The notes under the pieces are model-generated. The model ran no database searches and was not told the origin of the DNA. It saw nothing but the letters and a program-made list of their open reading frames with translations. Shown here piece after piece: positions 1 to 8,156 of a stretch of 64,000 bases of DNA. The stretch is taken from the NCBI GenBank assembly GCA_040387475.1, contig JAZKDT010000011.1, positions 1 to 64,000 on the forward strand, written 5' to 3'. The stretch is from UBA4416 sp040387475. GTDB taxonomy: Bacteria > Bacteroidota > Bacteroidia > B-17B0 > Aurantibacillaceae. The first letter of the stretch is position 1, and every line of letters starts with the position of its first letter. Both the position numbers and the translations under genes were made by a program.

Positions 1-1
1 A

Positions 2-2461
2 TCGCTTCGTGATATTATCGGAATGGTAGTTAAGAAAACAGGTATGGCTAAAACTGCTAAGTTCTTAGATGATATCAAAGACTTAGGATTTAAAACAGCC
101 TTCAAAGGTGGATTATCATTTAACTTAGGTGATATTGAAACTCCTGCTGAGAAATTCAAAATTATTAAAGATGCACGTACGCAAGTTGATGAAGTGATGA
201 GTAACTACTCAATGGGTTTCATTACAAACAACGAACGTTACAACCAAGTAATTGATATCTGGACACATGCTAACTCAAAAGTTACTAAAAAAGTAATGGA
301 TGTGTTAAGTACAGATAAGCAAGGTTTCAACTCAGTTTATATGATGTTGGATTCTGGTGCTCGTGGATCTAAAGAACAAATTAAACAGTTAAGTGGTATG
401 CGTGGTTTGATGGCTAAGCCACAGAAAGCAGGTGATACAACGGCTTCCATTATTGAGAATCCGGTATTATCTAACTTCCGTGAAGGTTTATCTATCTTAG
501 AATACTTTATTTCTACCCACGGTGCTCGTAAAGGTTTAGCGGATACGGCATTAAAAACAGCTGATGCGGGTTACTTAACTCGTCGTTTGGTTGACGTTGC
601 TCAAGATGTAATTATTAACGAAGAAGATTGTGGAACATTACGTGGCTTAACTGCTATGGCATTGAAAAACAATGATGATATCGTTGAATCATTAACAGAT
701 AGAGTTTTAGGACGTATTGCATTAAACGATGTTTATCATCCAACAACTGGTGACTTAATTGTTACAGGTGGTGAAATGATTGACGAAGATGTATGTGCAT
801 TAATTGAAAAATCTCCAATTGAATCAGTTGAAATTCGTTCGGTATTAACTTGCGAATCTAAATTAGGAGTTTGTTCAAAATGTTACGGACGTAACTTATC
901 TAACGGACGTCAAGTTCAATTAGGTGAGGCAGTTGGTGTAATTGCCGCTCAATCAATTGGTGAGCCAGGTACACAGTTAACATTACGTACATTCCACGTT
1001 GGGGGTACTGCATCAAACACGGCAGCATCATCTAGCTTAATTGCTAAATACGATGGTATTGCTGAAATCGATGAATTACGTACAGTTGAGCGTATTAACG
1101 CTGACGGAACTAAGGCTAATGTAGTTATTGGTCGTTCTACGGAAGTTCGTATCGTTGATGCAAACACTGGTATCACTTTAACAACAGGTAATATTCCTTA
1201 CGGTTCTCAATTATATATCAAACCTAGCGCGAAAGTGAAAAAAGGAGATATGATTTGTGATTGGGATCCATATAACGCGGTTATTGTTTCTGAATTCGCT
1301 GGTTCTGTAGAGTACGAAGGAATTAAAGAAAACGTAACTTACCGTGAAGAATCTGATGAACAAACAGGTTTCCGTGAGAAAGTAATTATTGAGAGCAGAG
1401 ATAAAACATTAAGTCCTTTATTAAGAATCGCCGATAAAAAAGGTGAGCCTTTAAAAACTTATAACTTACCTATTAGTGCGCACATCGTTGTGAACGAGAA
1501 AGTAAAAGTAGAGTTAGGACAAATTTTAGTGAAGATTCCTCGTGTTACCGGTAAAACAGGAGATATTACAGGTGGTTTACCTCGTGTAACTGAGTTATTC
1601 GAAGCACGTAACCCAAGTAATCCTGCAGTAGTTTCTGAAATTGACGGTATCGTTACTTTCGGTAAAATTAAGCGTGGTAATCGTGAAGTAATTGTTGAAG
1701 CTAAAACTGGCGAACAACACCGTTACTTAGTGTCTTTATCTAAACATATCTTAGTACAAGAGAATGACTTTGTGAAAGCAGGTGAGCAATTATCTGACGG
1801 AGCAACTTCTCCAAGCGATATCTTAGCAATTAAAGGCCCTACAGCTGTTCAAGAATACTTAGTAAATGAGATTCAAGAGGTTTACCGTTTACAAGGACAA
1901 AAATTGAATGACAAGCATTTCGAAACGATCGTTCGTCAGATGATGCGTAAAGTTCAAATTGAAGATCCGGGTGATACTTCCTTCTTAGAATTACAACTGA
2001 TCAACAAAATCAACTTCATGACGGAGAATGACGAGTTGTATGGTAAAAAAGTTGTTGTTGAGCCGGGCGATTCTGAAAACCTGAAACGCGGACAAATTGT
2101 TACTTCACGTAAATTACGTGATGAGAACTCTGTGTTACGTCGTAAGGATATGAAATTAGTGGAAGCTCGTGATGCAGTTCCTGCAACAGCAACATCTATC
2201 CTGCAAGGTATTACAAGAGCATCGTTACAAACTAACAGTTGGATCTCTGCGGCATCGTTCCAGGAAACTACTAAAGTATTGAACGAAGCAGCAGTAAACG
2301 GAAAAGTAGATACATTACAAGGATTAAAAGAAAACGTAATTGTTGGACATTTAATTCCTGCAGGTACAGGTTTACGTCAATACGAGAAAATCGTTGTTGG
2401 TAGTAAAGAAGAGTACGAGCGCTTAATGGCATCTAAAGAAGAGATCGAAGAAGAAGCTTAG
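2..2461 (+). CDS. rpoC: DNA-directed RNA polymerase subunit beta' (3' part)
   Basis: Partial gene: the reading frame is open from the first bases of the window, so the N-terminal portion, including the NADFDGD active-site loop, lies upstream. About 819 residues are visible. They start in the segment ending LRDIIGMVVKKTG and include the second zinc-binding site (EEDCGTLRG followed by CESKLGVCSKCYG), the trigger-loop region (GVIAAQSIGEPGTQLTLRTF) and the C-terminal clamp elements (IPAGTGL). This is the catalytic core subunit of RNA polymerase. Codon use is strongly biased (many TTA, CGT and GGT codons), as expected for a highly expressed gene. A good terminator follows about 60 bases downstream. 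Identification is secure. Confidence 0.98.
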   Translation, partial: SLRDIIGMVVKKTGMAKTAKFLDDIKDLGFKTAFKGGLSFNLGDIETPAEKFKIIKDARTQVDEVMSNYSMGFITNNERYNQVIDIWTHANSKVTKKVMDVLSTDKQGFNSVYMMLDSGARGSKEQIKQLSGMRGLMAKPQKAGDTTASIIENPVLSNFREGLSILEYFISTHGARKGLADTALKTADAGYLTRRLVDVAQDVIINEEDCGTLRGLTAMALKNNDDIVESLTDRVLGRIALNDVYHPTTGDLIVTGGEMIDEDVCALIEKSPIESVEIRSVLTCESKLGVCSKCYGRNLSNGRQVQLGEAVGVIAAQSIGEPGTQLTLRTFHVGGTASNTAASSSLIAKYDGIAEIDELRTVERINADGTKANVVIGRSTEVRIVDANTGITLTTGNIPYGSQLYIKPSAKVKKGDMICDWDPYNAVIVSEFAGSVEYEGIKENVTYREESDEQTGFREKVIIESRDKTLSPLLRIADKKGEPLKTYNLPISAHIVVNEKVKVELGQILVKIPRVTGKTGDITGGLPRVTELFEARNPSNPAVVSEIDGIVTFGKIKRGNREVIVEAKTGEQHRYLVSLSKHILVQENDFVKAGEQLSDGATSPSDILAIKGPTAVQEYLVNEIQEVYRLQGQKLNDKHFETIVRQMMRKVQIEDPGDTSFLELQLINKINFMTENDELYGKKVVVEPGDSENLKRGQIVTSRKLRDENSVLRRKDMKLVEARDAVPATATSILQGITRASLQTNSWISAASFQETTKVLNEAAVNGKVDTLQGLKENVIVGHLIPAGTGLRQYEKIVVGSKEEYERLMASKEEIEEEA

Positions 2462-2520
2462 GCTTTCGAAAGCCTCAGCCAACGCTTGTCAGTTCGAGCG
2501 AAGTCGAGAACAATATAAAA
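2462..2520. repeat. Short inverted/REP-like sequence after rpoC
   Basis: Directly after the rpoC stop is a 14-base palindrome (GGCTTTCGAAAGCC). It is followed by GTTCGAGCGAAGTCGAGAAC, which has TCGA boxes and outer GTTC/GAAC ends. Sequences of the second kind look like the small intergenic repeats scattered in many Bacteroidota genomes. I see no second copy in this window, so repeat status is inferred. Confidence 0.35.
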
Positions 2521-2521
2521 T

Positions 2522-2558
2522 AAAAACCCTGATAGAAATATCGGGGTTTTTTGTTTTT
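2522..2558 (+). terminator. Rho-independent terminator of the rpoC transcript
   Basis: The stem AAAAACCCTGATA pairs with TATCGGGGTTTTT around a GAAA loop (one G-U pair), followed by a T-rich tail. Position and orientation fit the end of the rpoBC transcript. Confidence 0.85.
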
Positions 2559-2715
2559 GTAATAATTTCTACTGTAAAGGAGGTGGCCGCAGGGCGAAGA
2601 ATGTTATTTAAACGACAGCATATCAGCACATTATTGTAAATGCTACGATCTGTAGCAGAACCCAATTATTAAATAAATTATTTTTGCTCCCAGAGAAACA
2701 ATTTAATTTAGAGAG
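2559..2715. other. Intergenic region upstream of the ORF6N gene, with a small hairpin
   Basis: No coding sequence is recognisable. A short hairpin is visible at 2641-2657 (TGCTAC, loop GATCT, GTAGCA). The block from about 2580 to 2660 is more GC-rich and structured than the surrounding AT-rich spacers and may be a repetitive element, but no second copy is present here to prove it. Confidence 0.3.
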
Positions 2716-3231
2716 ATGCAATTACAGGTTATTCAAACAAAAATTTACGAGGTAAGAGGGCAAAAGGTAATGTTGGATTATGATCTGGCGGAGCTTTATG
2801 AAGTAGAAACAAAAAGACTAAAAGAAGCAATTAGACGTAATTCCAAACGATTTCCGAATGATTTTATGTTTGAATTGACCAGAGACGAATATAATCTTCT
2901 AAGGACGCAATTTGCGTCCTTAGAATCTGGTAAAGGAAAATACAGCAAATATTTACCCTACGCATTCACAGAACAAGGCGTAGCCATGTTAAGCGGCATA
3001 TTAAATAGCAACAAAGCCATTGATGTAAATATTGCGATTATGAGAGCTTTTATAGCTTTAAAACAATTTGCTTTAACAAACACAGAGCTAAACAATAAGC
3101 TCAAAGAACTCGAAAACACCTACAACAAACAATTCAAAGATGTTTACGAAGCCATCAATTATTTATTGCAAAAAGATAAGCAGGAAACTAATCAAAAAGA
3201 GAGGAAGCAAATTGGGTATAAAATAAAATAG
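2716..3231 (+). CDS. ORF6N domain-containing protein
   Basis: 171 residues. Residues 1-100 match the ORF6N (phage antirepressor-like, KilA-N related) domain: YEVRGQKVMLDYDLAELY, then LKEAIRRNSKRFPNDFMF, and the diagnostic YLPYAFTEQGVAMLSG. The C-terminal part (about 105-150) is a predicted coiled coil. This family is common in Bacteroidota accessory DNA and is thought to bind DNA; no specific target is known. The gene has its own spacer on both sides. Codons 61-70 lie on a perfect palindrome (2897-2925), which is unusual inside a coding region. A decayed piece of a related sequence lies just downstream. The start ATG at 2716 gives the standard family N terminus. Confidence 0.85.
   Translation: MQLQVIQTKIYEVRGQKVMLDYDLAELYEVETKRLKEAIRRNSKRFPNDFMFELTRDEYNLLRTQFASLESGKGKYSKYLPYAFTEQGVAMLSGILNSNKAIDVNIAIMRAFIALKQFALTNTELNNKLKELENTYNKQFKDVYEAINYLLQKDKQETNQKERKQIGYKIK
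2897..2925. repeat. Perfect 29-base palindrome inside the ORF6N gene
   Basis: The 14-base arm TTCTAAGGACGCAA is exactly repeated in inverse on the other side of a single central base. It encodes LRTQFASLE in the gene. A near-copy of one arm (TTCTAAGGACGTAATTT) occurs at 3320-3336. Confidence 0.9.
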
Positions 3232-3285
3232 TGAATTTATCCTAATTGTGATAAGCTTTGAGGTGCTATAACTGCAACTCAAAAT

Positions 3286-3360
3286 ATGATGGAGGTATCA
3301 CAACTTGTGATACCGAATTTTCTAAGGACGTAATTTGGAAAATTAATTAAAAAAGGATGG
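3286..3360 (+). pseudogene. Possible remnant of an ORF6N-like gene with a palindrome
   Basis: The spacer contains a 21-base inverted repeat at 3294-3314 (GGTATCACAA, one central base, TTGTGATACC). It also has a second copy of the ORF6N palindrome arm at 3320-3336. Reading from ATG at 3286 gives VSQLVIPNFLRT, a stop, then FGKLIKKG. Compared with NLLRTQFASLESGKG in the intact ORF6N gene, the stop replaces the Gln codon (CAA to TAA). I infer a decayed duplicate or an inserted fragment. The match is short, so this is tentative. Confidence 0.3.
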
Positions 3361-3429
3361 AGTTAAACACACTTTTGACTTATTTAAAAATTCTAATGCT
3401 GGTATTGAATTATATACTTTTATAAAAAC

Positions 3430-5739
3430 GTGTATCATGAAGTATTTTTTTTGGTAGCTTTTAATTCTTTCTCTCAAACATCACCTTTGTGTTTTAGTGA
3501 GCCGAAATTCAGAGGGGTCGGATCAAGTCCGGAAGGATTAATTTCAGGAGATTTTAACAATGACGGTTTCCCGGATATTGCTACAACCAATTATGGCTCA
3601 GATTCAATCACAGTATTATTGAATTCAGGAAATGGAATATCATTTAATAGGTACGATTACATGGTAGGAAATTTGCCAACACAAATAATTAATGCTGATT
3701 TTAACGCAGATGGTAGCCAAGATTTAGCAGTGTCGACTAGTACTATGCTTGCCGGTACGGTTATATCTTTAGTTTATGTATTAGAAGGATCACCGACAGG
3801 AACATTTGGTGTAGCTACAAGTTATACTGTTAGTGGCGGTTCTCTAACGATAGCAACTGGAGATTTTAATATAGATGGAAAAATTGATTTAGCGGTTGGC
3901 GGATATGTGAATACAAGTTTTTTAGATGGTTATGGCGACGGGACATTTTCACAATCTTATAATAGACCAACCACTATACTTCCATATGAGATGGTTGCTT
4001 CTGATTTTAATGGCGATGGCGCAACGGATTTAGCTTATATGGAAAACGGCGCCGGTACTTATGGATTTAATCATTTGATGGTATATAAGTTTGGAATGGG
4101 TTTAAATACACCCATATTTCTGGGAGGAGATAATAGATCTATTACTTCAGGTGATTTTAATAATGATGGAATTATAGATTTAGCAACTTGCGGTTTGGAT
4201 TTAAGCTTCGTTATTTTTGGATTGGGGAATGGTCAATTTGGTTCAGTGAGTTCTTATACTTTACCTGGCGCATCCGGAAGTGGAATTGTTTCAGTTGATA
4301 TTAATAGCGATAGTGATGTAGATTTGATAGTTCTTGATGAAAATGGATATATCTATATCTTATACGGATCTCCCACAGGTACATTTGCCGTTTCATCCAC
4401 AAAATTTACAGTTGGCGCACTATCCATGCCTTGGACAATAGCTTCGGCGGATTTTGATGTAGATGGAAAAATTGATTTTGTTACAGCAAATACTAATCTA
4501 AATAATGTAAGCGTGTTACTAAACAGAGTTAAGCCAAATATTACAATAAATTCTAGCTCTAACAGTGTTTGTATTGGCAGCGGAGTTACATTACAGGTAA
4601 ATGGCGCATATACTTATAGCTGGAGTACTGGCGACACAACGGTTGTAAATTATCAAATACCTAATGTTGATGTAAATTATTCGGTAATCGGAACAGGAAT
4701 AAATTACTGTGTAGATACACAAACTATTAATGTGTTTGTCGATAATTCTTGCGCCGATGTTTGGCCAGGCGATGCTAATAGTGATGGAGTAGCAGATAAT
4801 TTAGACGTGTTGGAATTAGGATTACATTATACACAAACGGGCGCACCACGAGCAACAACAAGTAACATATGGCAATCATACTTTTCTAACAACTGGACAG
4901 GAACTATCACCAATGGAAAAAATTTAAATCATATTGATTGTAACGGTGACGGAACTATTAATGCTAATGATACGTTGGCCATTTACAATAATTATGGTTT
5001 AACGCACGCATTTAAACCAGTGCAAACAAATACGGTTAACCCGCAATTAAGTATTGTACCTAATCAACCCGGAGTAGTTAAAGGAGCCTGGGGAACGGCA
5101 TCTGTGTATTTGGGAGACGCGATAAATTCTATTAATAATATTAATGGAGTTGCTTTTACAGTTGATTTCGATAATACATTAATTGAACCTTCAAACATGT
5201 ATATTGAGTACCAAAATTCCTTTATTGATGCCGGGCAAAATTTAGATTTCAGGAAACTGGATTTTGCGAATGGAAAAATATATACAGCCACAACGCACAC
5301 TGTAAATAGCAATGTAAGTGGCAATGGAAAAATAGCGACCTTGCATTACCAGATCAAATCTGCTTTAACAACAGACCAGGTTTTGACTTTGGGGATCTCG
5401 CACGCTAATCAGTCTGATGCTTCTGGTGCCATTACTCCTTTAACATCAGGCACAGGAACTTTATTGGCAATGGGAGCTAGTGTTGGTTTGCAGGAATTAA
5501 ACGGTAATAATATTTCAGTAAGTCCTAATCCAACCAATGGGTCATTAACTATTCATTCAAAAACTGAATTGCAAAAGATAGAAGTGGTTTCTATAACAGG
5601 GGCATTATTATTAACTGAAACCCCCACTGCTCTTTTTTACACATTGAATTTAGAGAATTTCGCTAACGGCATTTATTTTGTGAATGTTTATCAGAACGAT
5701 AGGGTTGTGAAGAGAGAGAAAATCATTTTAAATAAATAA
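3430..5739 (+). CDS. FG-GAP/VCBS repeat T9SS surface protein
   Basis: 769 residues as an open frame from GTG. Residues 25-370 hold about seven FG-GAP/VCBS repeats with calcium-loop motifs (GDFNNDGFPD, ADFNADGSQD, GDFNIDGKID, SDFNGDGATD, GDFNNDGIID, ADFDVDGKID). Next come an Ig-like part, two dockerin-like calcium loops (GDANSDGVAD, DCNGDGTINA), a cohesin-like beta domain, and a T9SS type A sorting domain ending in FANGIYFVNVYQ. It is probably exported and cell-surface bound; ligand unknown. The N terminus is odd. The likely true start, ATG at 3437, is out of frame. Adding one T to the T8 run at 3445-3452 would restore MKYFFLVAFNSFSQT, so a homopolymer frameshift is suspected. Confidence 0.85.
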   Translation: MYHEVFFLVAFNSFSQTSPLCFSEPKFRGVGSSPEGLISGDFNNDGFPDIATTNYGSDSITVLLNSGNGISFNRYDYMVGNLPTQIINADFNADGSQDLAVSTSTMLAGTVISLVYVLEGSPTGTFGVATSYTVSGGSLTIATGDFNIDGKIDLAVGGYVNTSFLDGYGDGTFSQSYNRPTTILPYEMVASDFNGDGATDLAYMENGAGTYGFNHLMVYKFGMGLNTPIFLGGDNRSITSGDFNNDGIIDLATCGLDLSFVIFGLGNGQFGSVSSYTLPGASGSGIVSVDINSDSDVDLIVLDENGYIYILYGSPTGTFAVSSTKFTVGALSMPWTIASADFDVDGKIDFVTANTNLNNVSVLLNRVKPNITINSSSNSVCIGSGVTLQVNGAYTYSWSTGDTTVVNYQIPNVDVNYSVIGTGINYCVDTQTINVFVDNSCADVWPGDANSDGVADNLDVLELGLHYTQTGAPRATTSNIWQSYFSNNWTGTITNGKNLNHIDCNGDGTINANDTLAIYNNYGLTHAFKPVQTNTVNPQLSIVPNQPGVVKGAWGTASVYLGDAINSINNINGVAFTVDFDNTLIEPSNMYIEYQNSFIDAGQNLDFRKLDFANGKIYTATTHTVNSNVSGNGKIATLHYQIKSALTTDQVLTLGISHANQSDASGAITPLTSGTGTLLAMGASVGLQELNGNNISVSPNPTNGSLTIHSKTELQKIEVVSITGALLLTETPTALFYTLNLENFANGIYFVNVYQNDRVVKREKIILNK

Positions 5740-5770
5740 AAAAAGTCCCGATAGCATATCGGGACTTTTT
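5740..5770. terminator. Bidirectional terminator between convergent genes
   Basis: A perfect 14-base stem (AAAAAGTCCCGATA with TATCGGGACTTTTT) closes on a three-base loop. The A run on one side and T run on the other make it functional in both directions. It lies between the FG-GAP gene on plus and the BtrH gene on minus. Confidence 0.9.
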
Positions 5771-5841
5771 ATGATGCCGTCATCAAATCTTTAGGAACCT
5801 AAATTAAAGTTGGCAATCAGTTTCGTACGCACACTGAAACA

Positions 5842-6852
5842 CTAAAACTTCATCTTACGCAACTCCTTAAAAGCTGCCTTTTCAATTTCAGATATTTCAT
5901 CCAGCATATCTGCACTTTCATCAAAATCTTTTTGTTCGTTCAGTCTGCCTTTGTAAATACGGCCCATATGAACAGCACTTGCACGCCACAAATCACCTGC
6001 TTTCGTGAATTCATCCGAGATCTTTAAAAGCTGATCATTTCCTGTATAGTTACTGGCCTCTTCTAAAAATGCGGCATATAAAAAACGAAAGCCGCCACCA
6101 CCGGTTCCTATTTCTTCCTGCATCCTAACTATTTGTCCAAGGTATAAAGCTGCTTTACGGGGCCCTAATTTATCTCTCCATTTACGAATATGATTGGCCG
6201 TGTAGTGAATTCCTTTGGCGCCTACCATTGGTCCTGGTAGACTAAGCATTTCAAACGTAGTTCGTTTGATGGCTTTTGGAATGGCTGCTTTGATCTGTTC
6301 TTTGGTAACTGATTTTACATTTTCAGGATAATACACGTGTCCTTTAGGCGCTAAAGGCCCTTTTGCAAAACGAACCTTTAACATATCTTCTTCCGAAAGC
6401 GTGGTAACGGTTTCCATCACCGGATCGCTCACCAGATACTGCCCATTTTCCTTGCCATAAACAACGATATTATGTGCATTGAAATGAAAACGATACTCGG
6501 GTGGAAAGTAAGGAAGGTTGAAAACACCTACCTGGCATCCAACCGGATTGCCCATCGCTATCTGTTTATTTAAATAGTCGTATGCTTCTTTTTCACTGCT
6601 GAATTTTTTACGGTTGACTTTAATGCCTAACAGTTTACTGGCACGGCTAAAGATCCAACCCGGCATACTGCGGTATGAAATGGCAGGGCCACCACTTATC
6701 TGTAAAAAAGGAATGTGTAAATAAAAAATGCCGTTACCTAATCCAAACACCAGTGGCTCCGACATAAAATCTATACCATGGTATTTTAGTAAGCTAGTTG
6801 CAACACCATTTTCGCAGTGGGCAGATTGAATATGTTTAAATTGTTTTTCCAA
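5842..6852 (-). CDS. BtrH N-terminal domain / DUF4872 protein (putative acyltransferase)
   Basis: 336 residues. The N-terminal 150 resemble the BtrH N-terminal domain, a papain/C39-like fold. A Cys near the N terminus (C13 in HCENGVATSLLKYHG), a His in NAHNIVVYG (H127) and an Asp in LVSDPV (D143) could form the catalytic triad. The remainder, rich in helices, matches DUF4872. BtrH itself transfers an acyl group from an acyl carrier protein to an aminoglycoside in butirosin synthesis. By analogy this protein may move an acyl chain made by the neighbouring KAS III-like enzyme. It is the last gene of a four-gene operon, two bases after the small unknown gene. Substrate unknown; family assignment is fairly firm, reaction inferred. 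Confidence 0.75.
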   Translation of the reverse strand: MEKQFKHIQSAHCENGVATSLLKYHGIDFMSEPLVFGLGNGIFYLHIPFLQISGGPAISYRSMPGWIFSRASKLLGIKVNRKKFSSEKEAYDYLNKQIAMGNPVGCQVGVFNLPYFPPEYRFHFNAHNIVVYGKENGQYLVSDPVMETVTTLSEEDMLKVRFAKGPLAPKGHVYYPENVKSVTKEQIKAAIPKAIKRTTFEMLSLPGPMVGAKGIHYTANHIRKWRDKLGPRKAALYLGQIVRMQEEIGTGGGGFRFLYAAFLEEASNYTGNDQLLKISDEFTKAGDLWRASAVHMGRIYKGRLNEQKDFDESADMLDEISEIEKAAFKELRKMKF

Positions 6853-6854
6853 AA

Positions 6855-7253
6855 TTATCCTTTAAAGTTCTTTAATTCTTCAACCGTGATGTCGAATGCT
6901 TTGGCGTAAATAGCCAGTTTTTTTTCACTCAGGCTTTTAAATACTTCCGGTTTAAAATGGCGCTTGATATTGAATTTCCAAAATCCTGTATAACCACCAA
7001 GCACCATTAAATCCATTAAACGTAACTCCATAAAATAAAATACCGGACTTTTTTCGCCATTTTTCACAGCTATCGCCGCATCTTTGATGCGCTCGTTGAT
7101 GTCATCCCAGGCATTGTCCAAAGCATCTTTTTTTACATCCCAGCCTGTACTTAAATCGGTACTGTATTTTCCGTCTTTATCTTTTACATAGCACAATTCC
7201 CTTGTCATGTGCGCTAATGCTGATTTATCCTGAGGAAGATCTTCTTTTTTCAT
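6855..7253 (-). CDS. Small conserved protein of the KAS III/BtrH operon
   Basis: 132 residues, no signal peptide or membrane segment. I do not recognise a named domain. It is probably a helical soluble protein (WDDINERIKDAAIAVKNGEK, then LSEKKLAIYAKAFDITVEELKNF). The ATG overlaps the end of the DUF1702 gene by four bases (ATGA-type coupling), and the BtrH gene starts two bases after its stop. It is therefore almost certainly translated with them and part of the same pathway, perhaps as an accessory or scaffolding subunit. No function can be assigned from sequence alone. Confidence 0.7.
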   Translation of the reverse strand: MKKEDLPQDKSALAHMTRELCYVKDKDGKYSTDLSTGWDVKKDALDNAWDDINERIKDAAIAVKNGEKSPVFYFMELRLMDLMVLGGYTGFWKFNIKRHFKPEVFKSLSEKKLAIYAKAFDITVEELKNFKG

Positions 7254-8128
7254 TTTATAATATTTACATCATGATTAACAGGCAGCCTTTTTTGTATGTT
7301 CAGTAACCATAGATTGTACGAATCGTTCACGTTTTTATAAGTGGCAGGTTCTGCTTTTACTGAAAGTAACATGGCTTCTTTAGCCGAAAGTTTACAAAGT
7401 GTTTGACAAGCTAACTCCACGTCGCTTAACCGTGAGTTAGCTAATATGCGGGATCTGGCAGCAAGTATCGTTCCAATTGCCAGTTCATCGTGATATGTGC
7501 CTGCAATAATTTGAAGCAATTTCAACAAGTCCCTATTACAGCCGCCCACGTAGGAGCATGCAACGCCAATGCCAACCCAAAGCGAGCTTTGACGATCGGT
7601 GGTAAAAGTGGAGATCATTTCGCGAACTTTCTGAATATCCCCTTTGCAGCTATACCAAATGCTACGGCCAATTCCTTGGTCGTAGGCCTTTAACATCCAG
7701 TCTTCAAAAACACCAGGCGTATTTTGTGCCTTGATACTTGTTCTTTGTCTGAAAACACCTTCATAGTATCCATAGCCGTCCAGAACCCTAAATCGTAAAA
7801 GAGGTGAAAAAGTTTTTAATAAAGCTGACACTGGGTGATTTGTTTGAGCTAAGGCCCAACCTAGACCTGCATGTGTTTGTGCTGCATGCGCCTCAGCTTT
7901 ATCATTAAATAAACGCCAATCACTTAGTGTGCCAACTTGTTCAAGATCTCGCAGTGCGATGCCCATTGAAGCGCCTTCGTAGGCTATGGAACAAAATTCG
8001 TTATCGGTAGTATCCAGGTGTTTTAAGATAACAGAAAGATCGGGCTCAATTGAAGCGAACTCTTTGGCAGCCTGAAAAATGGTTTTTATTTTTTCTACCC
8101 TAAGAGAAATTTCTTTTTCATAATCCAT
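7250..8128 (-). CDS. DUF1702 family protein
   Basis: 292 residues from the ATG at 8128. A longer frame to 8200 exists but would run into the upstream KAS gene, so the MDYEKEISLR start is preferred. Features that fit DUF1702 are GYGYYEGVFRQRTSI, YDQGIGRSIWY, and LWVGIGVACSYVGGC. DUF1702 proteins are found in enediyne and related polyketide clusters of actinomycetes and in some Bacteroidota operons; their biochemical role is not established. The stop overlaps the next gene by four bases, and the KAS gene ends 28 bases upstream, so the genes are co-transcribed. No signal peptide is visible. Family call is moderately confident. Confidence 0.7.
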   Translation of the reverse strand: MDYEKEISLRVEKIKTIFQAAKEFASIEPDLSVILKHLDTTDNEFCSIAYEGASMGIALRDLEQVGTLSDWRLFNDKAEAHAAQTHAGLGWALAQTNHPVSALLKTFSPLLRFRVLDGYGYYEGVFRQRTSIKAQNTPGVFEDWMLKAYDQGIGRSIWYSCKGDIQKVREMISTFTTDRQSSLWVGIGVACSYVGGCNRDLLKLLQIIAGTYHDELAIGTILAARSRILANSRLSDVELACQTLCKLSAKEAMLLSVKAEPATYKNVNDSYNLWLLNIQKRLPVNHDVNIIK

Positions 8129-8156
8129 CTTGTGTAGTATTAGAAACCTGTAAGAA

